64,000 bases of DNA from Hirundichthys speculiger (GCA_018398805.1 JAGFBZ010000553.1:1-64000), one strand, 5' to 3'. Positions 1 to 15,200 are shown, counted from the stretch's first letter. Notes: generated by a model from the letters alone, not told the origin. Translations and numbers: made by a program.

Positions 1-258
1 CAGTTTTTCAGTCTGTCACTTCGTGTTTTGTCCGTTTCTGCTTCTTGTAAAAAAAACAACCAACAGAAAGAGAAAAAGAAAAAGGAAAATCAAACCAACC
101 TCCTTCTCGGTCGGATTTATTTCTTCACTTGGAAGTCGAAGCTGATCGTTTTTATTTTTTCTTTCTTGTGAATAAAAGTTTGGTGAGTTGTCGGAGGGAG
201 GACGCGGAGAGCAGGAGGAGGAAGAAGAGGACGAGGACGTCCAGACCTCGGAGGCACC
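1..258 (+). promoter_or_regulatory. stk26: stk26 5' untranslated region at a GC-rich gene start
   Basis: The stretch leads into the start codon at 259, which sits in a near-perfect Kozak context (CACCATGG). From about 180 to 540 the sequence becomes GC- and CpG-rich, as expected for a vertebrate CpG-island promoter around a first exon. No TATA box is obvious in what is visible. The transcription start cannot be placed from sequence; it may lie left of the window. Long antisense frames here look like GC-rich chance ORFs. Confidence 0.55.
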
Positions 259-279
259 ATGGAGGTTCCCGGCATGCAG
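259..279 (+). CDS. stk26: stk26 coding exon 1
   Basis: Encodes MEVPGMQ, then donor CAG|GTAAGC. VPGMQ is the hallmark of the STK26 N-terminus; STK24 and STK25 differ here. Ends in phase 0. Confidence 0.88.
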
Positions 280-3200
280 GTAAGCGCGGGGAGGTGCGCG
301 GAGGTGCGCGGCCCCGCGGCTCGCCGCGCCTCGGCGTAGCCTCCGGTCTCTTCCGGCGTCGGGACGGGCCAGAACCGAGCCGCTGACGGGCTCCGGCGGG
401 AGAGTTGCGCAACCGCAGGCCGTTTCTGGTGCTTCTACCCTCGGTACCTGGAGGGTCCGACCCCCGGCGGTCCACCGGGACCGGAGCCGGTCTCTGCGGG
501 CCTGTGAGCGGACTCTGGACCGGAACACGCCTTTAATAACCCATAATGACCCGGACAGGCGGCTACTGGGTTCTTCTGTTGTTTATAGTCAGTTTATAGT
601 GAGGTTCTGGAGTTTGGACTCTGGTTCGGTTTCTTTAGTGGCTCTTTGTAAGATTCTTTCTTTTTAAAGCTTCCTCATATTTAACTTTAAAACATTTACA
701 TCTGTCCCAGACTGCCAGATGTTGAGGTTTAAGTTGGGACATTTTTAAATGTGACCCTGAACGCATCATCCCTGTGAGGTGCTGCAGTTTCGAGCCCTCC
801 AGGTGTGCACGGTGGTCGTCTTTAGACGTCTCTAAATACCGGCGGGGGCCTTTGATCTCCTCTACCTGCATTAAAGGGACCAAATGACTACCTGTTCCGT
901 GTCTCCATGGTGACTCATCGTGTCTGCAGAGGTGCTTTGCCGCCCAGGACCTTGATGACTGAGCTACCTGGGCGGCAGATCAGGTGGAAGGTGTGTCTGG
1001 AGGCCGGCCGGTGGCCCGTTTAGCGCGTGCGTCACTCAGCAGCTGTCTGTTTTTATTGGGACCGTCTACCTGAGTGTTTTTTTTCTGTGGCTTCAAAGGT
1101 GAACGTGTGTGACGTGTCACGCAGCGGTGACCCCGGGCGCGCTCGTGAGGCGTCGGTGGCTTCCGGCGGTTTGAGAAGGTGTGTGACGGGAGTTACGAAC
1201 AATGGCGAGCTTTCAGGTGTGTCTACCTGCGGGACCTGCTCTGCTCTGCTCGGCTCGTCTCGGGTGGGCGGGGCTGGATGTGGCGACAGCTGCCAAGGCG
1301 TCCACGCATGCGCACAGCGGAGCGAGTTTGGGACAGAAAGAAACCCCCAACAAAACATGCATTTGATGATAAATGAGACACGAGTTCTCATCGATCTGAA
1401 GTTTTTCACTCACAGATTCACCTGTTTTGCACGTGCGTGGACACGTGCACATCGTTACAGCCCCGTTAATGTTGGACCGGTTCTAATCAGAGTCGTAACG
1501 GTAAAAGCCGTTTGACCTCCACACCTCTAGGGGGACCCACTGAGCTAAAAACTGCATTAGTTTCCTCGCGCTGCTTCATTGTACTACGGATGTAACGATA
1601 TAGAAAATTTGATATCTCGATTATAGTGACCATATTATCACGGTTTACGATATTATCACGGTTTACGATATTATCGCGGTATTCTTAATTGCTGTACAAA
1701 TGTCTAAAAAACATACATTTTAATAATTTCACAAAATTTGTTAAATATTATGATTTTCTTGTCATACGAAAACATCAGAAGCCAAAATTTTATCATAATC
1801 AAACTTTTACATTAAAAGGGCAAACAACTGGCACAGAAAGAGGTTTTATTTTTAATAGACAAAATAAATAACAGGAACAAAGCTTATTTGTCTGGCGCAA
1901 ATTTAAATAAACACTTTAACAACCATAGTAGGTCAAAATATGCAAATAATTATCAGGAACAAAAATTATAGTGCAAGTTCAAATGAAATAAACTTTTGAC
2001 TTTAAGCTGAACCTTAAATACGTATAAATGTGCAAATAAAGAAACAGTTGTTTAGGAGCCAAATATGTTGTTCTGAATTGTAGTTCACTCTGTGTGTCTG
2101 TGGGTGTCGCTGTGTTGTTACCTGAGGGTCAGGTATAAAGGTAGCTGCCTGTTATTGGTTAGCTGTTGGACCCGGAAGGGTAAAAGGTTTTTGACCGCTG
2201 GGGCGCTAACTGCCGGCGTTATGGTTGTCGGATCAGTTAATGGAATAAATTAATATTTTAACTGAATCAGAAGAACATCGTTCCGGTCATTTTATGATCA
2301 ACACGCAACAGTAACGTTTACGAAATGTGAGTTAGCGAAGCGCGTCGACCAGGTTACACTTGGTCAAACATCTCAGTAGCTTGAAGCATTAGCCTTAGCT
2401 CCTTCAAGTTGCTTCTACAAATTACAATAAAATGTAAACAAGTGCTCTGCAGACAGATAACTGTCCTCCACCAGTTGTCCCTTTGCGTTCTTAAAATAAA
2501 TAAATAAATATGTCCAGACCTCGGACTTCGACATTTTAGTGGGTTGGTAAATGTCCTAAGTGCTATCACCTCTTTCCACCATGCTAACGTTACGATGCCG
2601 ATGTAACAAGCTACATATTCACACGAGACACAGTCGCGAGTCGCTAACGGACTTGAATGAGGCTGATATTACACATCCCGCTAATCGACGGCGATAATGA
2701 GATGAAGTCAAACATAAACGGTAATCGATATCGCGTAAAATTTTACTGCTTAAAGCTTTACCGTAATACCGCTCACCGTTCCATCCCTACAATGTACAAA
2801 TTCCACAAATCCAAGTTCAGTACAGATATCGGTGCCTGGGGTTTGCACATCATCCAGATCCAGATCCAGATTCGACACTGTTGTTGAATTAATTATCCGT
2901 AAACCTGGAAGAAGCTAAAGGAATCAACACAAAACAACAATTTCCTAAGACGCTAGAGCAGTTTTAATTTTGAAATAAAATAAAAACTCAAAGCATTTTA
3001 TGATCGCTTTAGTGGTACCTTCTGTAATGGTGCACAACCTTGACATTTCTCCTTTTCTTTTTGTCAACAGCGGACGCTGTTGTGAAATCTCAGTTTGACA
3101 GAAGCCGTTTCCTCACGTCTGAACGATATGAGCTAGTTGACCGTGTTAGCTTGTTTGCCTTCTTTCCTTCCCTGTTACTGACTAGGGGTGAGTATTGGCA

Positions 3201-6200
3201 AGGACCTCGCAATACGATGTGTATCATGATACTTGGGTCACGATACGATATTATCACGATATCACAATATATTGTAGTATTCTACCCAGTTAATATCAAA
3301 ATTAAAAGTAGAGATGAAAAATCAAGTTGCTGTATATCACAATATATCGCGATATCACGATATATTGTGATATTCTACCCAGTTAATATCAAAATTAAAA
3401 TTAGAGATGAAAAATCAAGTTGCTGTATATCACAATATATCGCGATATCACGATATATTGTGATATTCTACCCAGTTAATATCAAAATTAAAATTAGAGA
3501 TGAAAAAGCAAGTTGCTGTATATCACAATATATCACAATATGTTGCGATATTCTACCCAGTTAATATCAAAATTAAAAGTAGAGATGAAAAATCAAGTTG
3601 CTGTATATGTTCATCAGATGATATTGATCATTCAGAGGACAAATTGAGTCAAAACTATTTGCTTCAAAACAACCTATTTATTGTTTATTATTAGTGTTTT
3701 TGCACATTTAAATTTTAAACAATTTAAATGTGAAAATTAAACAATTTTCCTAAAAAAAATCGATATTAGGAGCTGAAAAATCGATATTATATTGGGTGGC
3801 CGAAAATCGCGATATATTGCCAAATCAATTTTTTTTTTTTACACCTCTACTGTTGACTGGACTTAAAGTCCTTTTCCAGGAGTACGTGATGCTGGAAGAT
3901 CAGCTCGGTGGACCTTCATGTTCCGTTATGGCACAAGTTCCCCAGCTGACTCTATCGTTCATAACAAACATATAGTCTCTTGTAAATGAGTCCTTTGTTG
4001 GACTGTAACATCTGCCGCCTCGAGCCACATGTCGCTGTATCGACTCTTTCAAGGGATCCAGCAACACGTTAAACGCCTTCAGCTGCTCACATTTATGTGC
4101 TGACTTTACTTTCTTCATTATTCTTTTTAAAATCCAAAGGAACCCAAACTCCAAGATCGACATTACACCGAAATGGAAACCCAAAGAAGTTGAGATTTAA
4201 TCAGTCACTGTTAATTTACCATCAAAAACCTGCATGAGGGAATTTATTAAGCTAAAGGTTAATTGGGGAAAAAAAAACAGTTGAAAAGTTGGAACTGGAG
4301 CAAAGACAGAGGTGTGGCTGAAATGTCCAGAGATTATTATGGAATGCATTGGTGTGTCGTTGCTGATGTCATCACTTGTAGAACTGGCTGATAACGCGCG
4401 GGAACGCCCTCAGTAGATGACAGGGGCGGAAACTCACAGCTAACAGCTAGGGGTGAATACTGGCAAGGACCTCGCAATGCGATATGTATCATGATACTTG
4501 GGTCACGATACGATATTATCACGATATCGTGATATCATGATATATTGCGATATTCTACCCAGTTAATATCAAAATTAAAAGTAATATCAAAGTAATACCC
4601 AGTTAATATCAAAATTAAAAGTATCATGATATCATGATATATTGCGATATTTTACCCAGTTAATATCAAAATTAAAAGTAATATCACAGTAATACCCAGT
4701 TAATATCAAAATTAAAAGTATTGTGATATCACGATATCGTGATATCACGATATATTGCGATATTCTACTCAGTTAATATCAAAATTAAAAGTATTGTGAT
4801 ATCAAGATATCGTGATATCATGATATATTGCAATATTCTACCCAGTTGATATCAAAATTAAAAGTAGAGATGAAAAATCAAGTTGCTGTATATGTTCATC
4901 AGATGATATTGATCATTCAGAGGACAAATTGAGTCAAAACTATTTGCTTCAAAACAACCTATTTATTGTTTATTATAAGTGTTTTTGCACATTTAAGTAA
5001 CTATTAGTAACCAATAAAAAAATCGATATTAGGAGCTGAAAAATCAGTTTAAGATTGGGCGGCTGAATATCGCGATATATTGCCAAATCGATTTTTTTTT
5101 CACACCCCTAATCACGATCAATAATGTTTACGGTAAAGTTGTTACTCGTAGAGCAGCTGATTAGGCATTTGAAAGTCCAAAAAATACCCAGAATAACAAA
5201 CCCAGATCTGGAGGAGACCCTGAGGATGCCTGGGAGGAGCTGAAACAAAGTGTGTGATCTCAGAGAACAAGGACTGTCAGAAAGAGGAAAGGGGGCGGGG
5301 CTTTGGTGTAATCCTGGACACGCCCCTGTGAAGGAGCAACTCTGCCCCCCAGATGCTGAGCTGCTGAGTCCATGTTACCTGAGAGAGAGCAGGCTGCTGT
5401 GTTACCTGCCAACCCTCATGTGACATCATCAGCTGCACCTGTTGCCAGGCCACAAACTAAACACCTGAATGCACCTGTGCCAGTCTGGACATTTTAACCA
5501 CACCCCTCCCTCTCCCTCCACACTCAACCACCGACTCTCATTATTTGAATTTATATGTTTCATTTCTTCATTTCTGTATTTCAGACTGAGAGAACGTCAC
5601 TTCCCCGTTTTTAAATTTAGCCGCTCGTGAGTCTGATTTTCTCACAGGTCCCTGAAGGTTTCACATCTGGCGCACAATCATGTAGAGGTTCCTCAAATGC
5701 TTCTTTGATTCACCGTCTTGAAAGAAGAAAAATATTTAACCAAACACACAGATCAGGATGCCTAAGAAATAACTCATAATCTGTTCTGAGTGTTTGTTGG
5801 AGGGAAGTTCCAGGTTTGTTTTTCTTTAAAAGCTTTAGCAACTGCGCTGATGCCATTAAAAACATTTTATTGATGCTTTATCGAGGTGGAGCTTTTTTAC
5901 AGTGCATTGATAAGAGATTATTTTTTTTCCTCTTTGGTTTTGTGAGTCTGCCAAGACAGATGACTTATGTTGGGAAAAAAAACGAAGGCTTCACACGGAT
6001 GGACGTGATGTTATTTGTTGTCATTTTATAGAGGTGATGTGTGTCTGCGAGAGCCGCTGGAAGAACTGCAGAGTTGATAACGTCAGGGTTTAAAGTAGGG
6101 ATGCACCATAACTGTTTTTATAAACCGATACGATAACTGATAACTTTCAGCTCCTAAAGGCCAATAACTGATAACACACTCATATACCTAAGATCATTAC

Positions 6201-9200
6201 ATCAATGTGATTAGAGGAGAGGAGAGAAGAGCGAAGACGAGACTTGCTGCTGACTTGCTCACGTTAGCTCACGTTAGCTCATGTTAGCTCACGTTGGCTC
6301 ACGTTAGCTCACGTTAGCGCAATTTCAAAACTCCATGGAAGCGATGGTTATGTTTCAGTTGATCAGGTTTGACGTATTAAAGCTTGTGCTATTTTTCCCT
6401 CATTCGCTTGGAGCATTTGTCACAAATAACCAGCTAACTATCTTCCTCTGACACTTTAACGAAGTTCTACACCATCGCCGCCATGTTTGTTTTTTTTCTA
6501 TTCCGCAATGCTGCATTCAAAGTGTAACGTAAATTCCTCCATTCCCTCGTTTCCTCGTCATTCTTTCAGGCTTTTCTATTTTTTTCTATTTTTTTATGTG
6601 TAACATGAGGAAAAATACTGCGAATATCAATTAAAGTCAGCAACTACTAAAATTATGACCGAGTTAACGAGTTGTTTTCTGGCATGAGGGGGTATTCTTG
6701 ATTTTCCTTACTGAGTAATCATTTTTCTGATTATACCGACGTCACTTGAATGTAACATTCACTGCCGGTCATTCAAGGCTCAGAGGGAGCGAGGCACTGC
6801 TGTGTTGACAAAAATATATATGTTATCGGGGCTATTAGTCATGATATCGGACTTATCGGGATGACGATCACCGATTTCACTGTTATCGGCCGTTATCCGA
6901 TATCGATACCGTGTGATTTAATTCCCCCATCGGCCTGATAGTTATCGTGGTGATAATTATCGGCCTGATAGATGTCGTGGTGACAATTATCGCCCCCTAC
7001 CCTGACATTATCGTGGTGATGATTATCGGACTGATAGTTATCGTGGTGATAGTTATCGGCCTGATAGTTATTGTGGTGATAGTTATTAGCCTGATAGATA
7101 TCGTGGTGATAGTTATCGGCCTGATAGTTATTGTGGTGATAGTTATTAGCCTGATAGATATCGTGGTGATAGTTATCGGCCTGATAGTTATTGTGGTGAT
7201 AGTTATCGGCCTGATAGATATCGTGGTGATAATTATTAGCCTGATAGTTATCGTGGTGATAGTTATCGGCCTGATAGTTATTGTGGTGATAGTTATTAGC
7301 CTGATAGATATCGTGGTGATAGTTATCGGCCTGATAGTTATTGTGGTGATAGTTATCGGCCTGATAGATATCGTGGTGATAGTTATCGGCCTGATAGTTA
7401 TCGTGGTGATAGTTATCGGCCTGATAGATATCGTGGTGATAGTTATCGGCCTGATAGATATCGTGGTGATAATTATCGGCCTGATAGTTATCGTGGTGAT
7501 AGTTATCGGCCTGATAGATATCGTGGTGATAATTATCGGCCTGATATAGTATCGTGGCCTGATAGTTATATCGGCCTGATAGATATCGTTGTATAGTATC
7601 GTGGTGATAGTTATCGGCCTATATTCGTGGTGATAGTTATCGTGGTGATAGTTATCGGCTGATAGTTATGTGGTGATATATCGTGGTATATAGTTATCGT
7701 GGTGATATATCGTGATAGTTATCGGCCTGAGTTAGTGATAGTTATCGGCCTGATATATCTGATAGTATCGTGTGGTGATAGTTATCGGCCTGTTATATGA
7801 TAGATATCGTGGTGATAGTTATCGGCCTGTGGTGATAGTGATATCGTGGTGATAGTTATCGGCCGGGTGTTATATCGGCCTGATATCTTATGGTGATAGT
7901 TATCGGCCCTGATAGTTATCGTGTGATGATAGATAGTTATCTGGCTAGTTATCGGATCTGATAGATATCGTGGTGATAGTTATCGGCCTGATAGTATATT
8001 ATCGTGGTGATATAGATAGTTAGTGATAGTTATCGGCCTGATAGATATCGTGGTGTTATATATTATAGTTATCCCTGATAGTTATCGTGGATGATATATA
8101 ATTATCGGCCTGATAGTTATAGATAGTTATCGGGTGATAGTTAGCCTGATAGTTATCTGGCTAGATATCGTGGTGATTATCGGCCTGATAGATATCGTGG
8201 TGATAGTTATCGGCCTAGTATGATATTATGATAGATATCGTTATGGTGATAGTTATCTGATAGATAGATATCTGATAGTTAGATAGTGATATATCGTGGT
8301 GATAGTTATCGGCCCGTGGTGATAGTTATCTGATAGTGGTGATAGTTATCGGCCTGATGATAGATATCGTGGTGATAGTTATCGGCCATGATAGCCTGAT
8401 TTATCGTGGATGATAGTTATCTGATATAGTTAGTTATAGCCTGATAGATATCGTGGTGATATTATCGGCCTGATAGTTATCGTGGTGATAGGTTATGATA
8501 GTGATAGATATTATCGTGGTGATATTAGCCTGATAGTTATCGTGGTGATAGTATTATCGGCCTGATAGATAGTGGTGATATAGGTGATAGTTATCGGCCT
8601 GATAGCCGTGGTGATAGATAGATATCGTGGTGATAATTATTAGCCCGTAGTGATTAGTTATGATATCGTGATAGTATCGGCCTGATAGTTATCGTGGTGA
8701 TAGTTATTAGATTATCGTGGTGATAGTTATTATCGGCCTGATAGTTGATAGTTATCGTGGTGATAGATTATCGGCCCTGATTAGATATCGTGGTGATAAT
8801 TATCGGCCCGATAGTTATCGTGCACCCCTACTGAAACCCTTCCTCCTTGACATCTCGTCCTCCTGGCGTTGGACCCTCTCGATTGAAAGAAATCAACTCC
8901 AGCAGGGGTTCGGCTCCTCAGTTTCAGGCGAACCCTCTGGAGCTGAAAGCCTCTGGTCCTGATCCAGCCGGGCCCGGTGGGCGGATCCCAAACCGAGGGC
9001 CCGTCTGCGGGGACGGGCCTGATCAAACACCAGGGAGGGTTCGCCGCTGTTTCTGGTTCCCTGTCATTTCTACGTCTCCTGTCAGAGTCCAGTTGTCACA
9101 CCAGTATAATCACAGAGTCCAGCAGGGTGAAACTGGAACAGAACCAGTTTTCAGTGTGTATCTAGGTGAGGGATTATCAGCTGCTGCCTGCCAGCTCTGA

Positions 9201-12200
9201 TTACAGAGGGCGAGTCAGTCTTTCTGGGTTTGGATCGTACTGTACCGGAGCTTTTTCACACTCCTCCACTTCTGTGGGTTCGGCTTATTTACGTGCACTG
9301 AAACCTGTGAGCTGAAAGCACACAAGCGCTCCTGTGTTAGTAACAGAACCGGCGAGTCGGGCGGAGTTGAGTCGCTAAAATATCTGGTTTCTCGTGTTAT
9401 TACGGTTTTTAAGCTCAATATCCAAACAGAAGTAAGCTGTGGTTACAATTTTAATTATTTCTCTGTTTTCAGTTATTGAAACTATTTAATGATTAGTTAT
9501 TTTTAAGATCATGAAGTCAAAGTTCCTTGAATGAGGTTTTTTGTTTTTCTGGAAAGTTTCAAAGCTGTGAATACAGCTCATTGGGTTTTAGAGGGGGAGT
9601 GTTTTGTCACTGTGTTTTTTTTAGTCAGTAAATTAAAGGGCTGATGTTACAAAACTGGGACGCACCCACATGCAGGCCGGCAGCGCTAATAACCAAGTTA
9701 TAAAACAGAGTTTTGGAATTACTGAGCTCCAGGTGTGGGAGGATCTACTGATACGGGCTCTGACTGAAACCTTTTACAGTCTGCTGGGGTTGATGGGAAA
9801 TAGTGTCGTCATGTGGTTTGTCCTGTAAAGTTTTTTTTTTTGGAAATTGCATAGACCTCTGACAGTACTAGGGGTGAGTATTAGCAAGGACCTCGCAATA
9901 CGATATGTATCATGATACTTGGGCCATGTTACAATATTATCACAATATCGTGATATCACGATATATTGTGATATTCTAACCAGTTAATATCAAAATTAAA
10001 AATCAAGTTGTCACCCTGCCAGCCAATATAATATCAATTTTTTAGCTCCTAATATCAATTTTTTTTAAAGGAAATTTTTATTGTATTTATTTTCATTTAT
10101 TTATTAAATGTGCAAAAACACTAATAATAAACAATAAATAGGTTGTTTTGAGGCAAATAGTTTTGACTCAATTTGTCCTCTGAATGATCAATATCATCTG
10201 ATGAACATAAACAGCAACTTGATTTTTCATCTCTACTTTTAATTTTGATATTAACTGGGTAGAATATTGCAATATATCGCAATATCGTGATATCGTATCG
10301 TGATCCAAGTATCACGATACATTTAATTTAGGGATGAGTATTGGCAAGGACCTTGCAATACGATATGTATCATGATACTTGGGTCACAATACTATATCAA
10401 TCACGATATTATCACGATATCAAAATACATTGCGATATTCTACCCAGTTAATATCAAAATTAAAAGTAGAAATGAAAAATCAAGTTGCTGTATATTTTCA
10501 TCAGATGATATTGATCATTCAGAGGACAAACTGAGTCAAAACTATTTGCTTCAAAACAACCTATTTATTGTTATTATTAGTGTTTTTCCACATTTAAATT
10601 TTAAACAATTTAAATGTGAAAATTAAACAATTTTCCTAAAAAAGCGATATTAGGAGCTAAAAAATCTATATTATATTGGGTGGCCGAAAATCGCGATATA
10701 TTGCCAAATCGATTTTTTTTTTCACCCTCCTATTTATAAGCAATGAAATTACCTGATTTGGTTAAAAACAAATAAAACAAATTAAACTGTCATTTCCCAG
10801 CAGCACTGTGACGAAACATGTGGCAGGTAAAAAAAAAAAAACAAGAGTGAACCATAAATGTAGGGGTTTGGTTCTATCACGGATGGCGAGGAACACGGTC
10901 TACACGCGCATTACTGAACACACGTGACCCGTAGAGAGAGGGGGGGGGGGGGGGGGTCCACACGCATGTGACTGGACGCATGTGGCCCGCGGGTGCGTTA
11001 ACAGATGAGGGTGGTTCACACGCGTGACACCAACTGACGGAGGTGCGCCGATCAAGCATGAGGGGCGGTCGCCGTCTGAGTTATTATTGTGTGAATGAAC
11101 CAGGGAGGAGTGTACGCTGCTATTAAAAACAGAAACTGTCTGTTTGTAGTCCGTATAAATGTCCGTCTAACGAACGACTGTCCAGATATCTGAGCGTTCA
11201 GGTCCCTGCTGAGAACCTTGTTTAGTTTTTTCTAACCCTGAACCTGGCGGATCTCCAAAATGATTGAACTTTCTCTTTGATATTTGACAACTCCGGCCTC
11301 TTTAGAGTGAAATTTTCCCTCCGTGACGCACACTCGTACGGCGGACGCGCCGCTTCCAGGGCAGAGTAAAGTCTTTTGTTTCGGAGAGCCTCTCATGTAG
11401 GATGACTCGGCGCTTTGTGTGGCGTCGCGGCGCTCTGAGTTAAAACCAGACAGGAAGTGTTGGAGAGTGATGAGATTTTCACATGACGCCGTCCCACAAA
11501 GGTCATTTTTGAGAATGCTGTGTTTGTGCTCCGTCCTCCAGCAGCTGTGACCTCTGACCTCTAACGTGCACGCATGCGCACACACACACACACACACACA
11601 CACACGTAGCTTTTTGTTGGGATAGCACTTGCCAGTGAAAGATCGTCTCATAGTTTCCACAGCCTCGTCCAGTTTTCCCAGCAGATGAAGCGTTTGCATC
11701 CAACATCCAGAGTTCACCTCTAAACCCAACTGTCTCTGTCCCTTTTAGCGGTGTGTCTTTGACTGAACGCCACAGCTGGATAACTCTGATGTCTGTCTGT
11801 GTGACAGAGCATGTGGGGGGGGGTGAAAAATGAATAAAAATACAAAGACACTTGACTCGGAGAGCCTGAAAGAAAGAGAGTATCCATCCTTAGAATTTAA
11901 TAAATTAACAAACATGTTGTGTTTTTTTTTTGTATGCTTGCTTGGAAAAATTACATTAAAAATAATTTCTCTATAATTTCCCATAAATGGATCAATCATT
12001 GTATCAATCTAGCTGTTCTGTTGTTCCAGTTTAGGTCAAGATTTGATGACAAAATTCTGATTTTATTTGAAAAACTCGCCTGCTGGAATATTTTATTTAT
12101 TTATTTATTATTTGATTTTCAGGTTGACGCTTCTCTGAGACCTGTGAAAAAAAAAATCGATTTGGCAATATATCGCGATTTTCGGCCGCCCAATATAATA

Positions 12201-15200
12201 TCAATTTTTCAGCTCCTGATATCGATTTTTTTAAGGAAAATTGTTTCATTTTAACATTTGAATTGTTTAAAATTTAACACTAATAATAAACAATAAATAG
12301 GTTGTTTTGAAGCAAATAGTTTTGACTCAATTTGTCCTGTGAATGATCAATATCATCTGTTAAACATATACAGCAACTTAATTTTTCATCTCTACTTTTA
12401 ATTTCGATATTAACTGCGTAGAATATCGCAATATATTGCGATATCGCAATATATTGTGATATACAGCAACTTGATTGTTCATCTGTACTTTTAATTTTGA
12501 TATTAACTGGGTAGAATATCGCAATATATCGTGATATTATTGTGATATACAGCAACTTGATTTTTCATCTCTACTTTTAATTTTGATATTAACTGGGTAG
12601 AATATCACAATATATCGTGATATATTGTGATATACAACAACTTGATATTTCATCTTTACTTTTATTTTAGATATTAACTGGGCAGAATATCGCGATATAT
12701 CATGATAATACCGTGATATATCACAATATATCGTGATATAGCTATATATCGTGATATCACGATATTGCATCTTGACCCAAATATCATGATACATATCATA
12801 TTGCGAGGTCCTTGCCAATACTCACCCCTAGAGACCACTGCTTATGTCTTTTCCTCTTAGCACACACCCGATCGCTCTGAATGATCAAACCGCCAAGTCA
12901 TCTACTTTGAAAGATGTCTGAACACCTGATGATCAGTTTGTTAAGTTCTTCTGGACCCAGTTAGGAGGAACTGGTACTGCTCCTGAGGTTGTGTTTGTCT
13001 AATACGAAGCCTGACTACAATCAGACGCCGGCCCGTTTGACCGTTTCAGACCCCAGCGGTCACGCCGGCGGCCCAGTTGCAGGTTCATTAATCATTTCCA
13101 TGACGGCAGAATCAAACCTGGACCGGAGACGTTTTCTGCTGGCTCGAACCTGGAAGACGTTTTTAAATCTGGAGACCGGGTTTGTTTCTATTTGCGTCCT
13201 TCTTCCTGACTGCCCATACTGATAAGGTCAAATTAAAATTCCCAGACTGTGTGTCTAACGAGGCCAGTGGTGAAACATTAACGTGAACTGTGAGTGATGT
13301 CAGAGCTACAGTGTCTGCAGAAGGCAAAGCTGTCCTGAAGGTCATCGAGCAGCCGCTGAAGTCTGGGTTAACCTTTGATCGGTAACTGTATAAAGTCTAA
13401 CCTACGGTTTCCATAACTCCTCTGGAGAGTTTATCCTCTGTTTATATGTTAGAGGTTGAGCGCTTGTTCCTGGCAGCGCTAATGTGACTCAGATAAAGTT
13501 TGTCTGGATATTCAGTCTGGTTTCAACAGGTGCTGCCACCCAGTGGACGCTTTTTTCATGGTACTCAGGTTTCCCCAGTTGAAGTACAAAGGTAGTTAAA
13601 AAAAAATAAACATCTATGTTGTCCAAACCTTTTTAAATACCGTATTTTCCGGAGTATTAATGTATATAAAAAAATATGTCACAAAGAGGAAAAAAAAAAT
13701 ATAGAAGTCTCATAGGTCAATAAGAGCAGGTGATAATTGGACCATTGATGAGCCCCTTCAATCAGCAGCTGTTCAAGGACCCGTCTGTGGACTCGTTCCT
13801 CTGTGGTCTCGTTCCTCTGTCTGTGGACTTGTTCCTCCATCTGTGGACTCGTCCCTCCATCTGTGGACTCGTCCCTCCATCTGTGGACTCGTTCCTCCAT
13901 CGTCTGTGGACTCGTTCCTCCATCTCTGGGGACTCATTCCTCCATCTGTGGACTCGTCCTCCTCTCGTCTCTGTGATTCGTTCCTCCATCTGTGGACTCG
14001 TTCCTCCATCTGTGACTCGTTCCTCGTCTGTGGACTCGTTCATCTGTGGACTCGTCCCCATCTGTGGATCTGTGGACTCGTCCATCTGTGGAACTCGTCT
14101 GGGACTCGTTCCTCCGTCTGTGGACTCGTTCTCCATCTGTGATCTCGTTCCTCCATCTGTGGACTCGTTCCTCCATCTGTGGACTCGTTCCTCCATCTGT
14201 GGACTCGTTCCTCCATCTGTGGACTCGTTCCTCCATCTGTGATCTCGTTCCTCCATCTGTGGACTCGTTACTCCGTCTGTGATCTCGTTCCTCCATCATC
14301 TGTGGACTCGTTCCTCCATCTGTGGACTCGTTCCTCCGTCTGTGGACTCGTTCCTCCATCTGTGGACTCGTTCCTCCTCCATCTGTGGACTCGCTCCTCC
14401 ATCTGTGGACTCGTTCCTCCATCTGTGGACTCTTCCTCCGTCTGTGGACTAGTTCCTCCGTCTGTGGACTCGTTCCTCCATCTGTGGACTCGTTCCTCCA
14501 TCTGTGGACTCGTTCCTCCGTCTGTAGACTCGTTCCTCCGTCTGTGGACTCGTTCCTCCGTCTGTAGACTCGTTCCTCCGTCTGTGGACTCGTTCCTCCA
14601 TCTGTGGACTCGTTCCTCCTCCATCTGTGGACTCGCTCCTCCATCTGTGGATCGTTCCTCCATCTGTGGACTTCCTTCTGTGGACCTCGTTCCTCCGTCT
14701 GTGGACTCGTTCCTCCATCTGTGGACTCGTTCCTCCATCTGTGGACTCGTTCCTCCTCTCGTTCCTGTGGACTCGTTCTCCTCCGTCTGTGGACTCGTTC
14801 CTCCATCTGTGGACTCGTTCCTCCCTCTGTCTCGTTCCTCCTCCATCTGGGACTCGCTCCTCCATCTCTGTGGACTCGTTCCTCCATCTGTGGACTCTTC
14901 CGTCTGTGGAGTTCCTCCGTCTGTGGACTCGTCCCTCCATCTGTGGACTCGTTCTCCCATCTGTGGATCGTTCCTCATCTGTGGACTCGTTCCTCATCTG
15001 TGGATCGTCTGTGGACTCGTTCCTCCATCGTGGACTCGTTCCTCCATCTGTGGGATCTCGTTCTGTGGACTGTGGACTCCTCGATCTCGTTCCCCATCTG
15101 TGGACTCGTTCCTCCATCGGTGGACTCGTTCCTCCATCTGTGGACTCGTTTCCTCCCTACGTTCCTGTGGGACTCGTTACTCCGTCTGTGATCGTTCCTC

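Noticed and set aside
16..528. 170-codon antisense frame at the stk26 5' end
   Set aside because: It lies in a CpG-rich region with no recognisable domain; antisense open frames are expected there.
3175..3857. 8-bp target duplication for MITE copy 1
   Set aside because: TTACTGAC and CTGTTGAC share only 5 of 8 positions, close to what chance could give.
6947..7549. 200-codon frame of isoleucine/valine repeats resembling membrane segments
   Set aside because: It is the translated 60-bp minisatellite derived from the hAT end.
6088..8838. 8-bp target duplication for the expanded hAT element
   Set aside because: Flanks GTTTAAAG and CTGAAACC do not match well enough; the element may have recombined or lost it.
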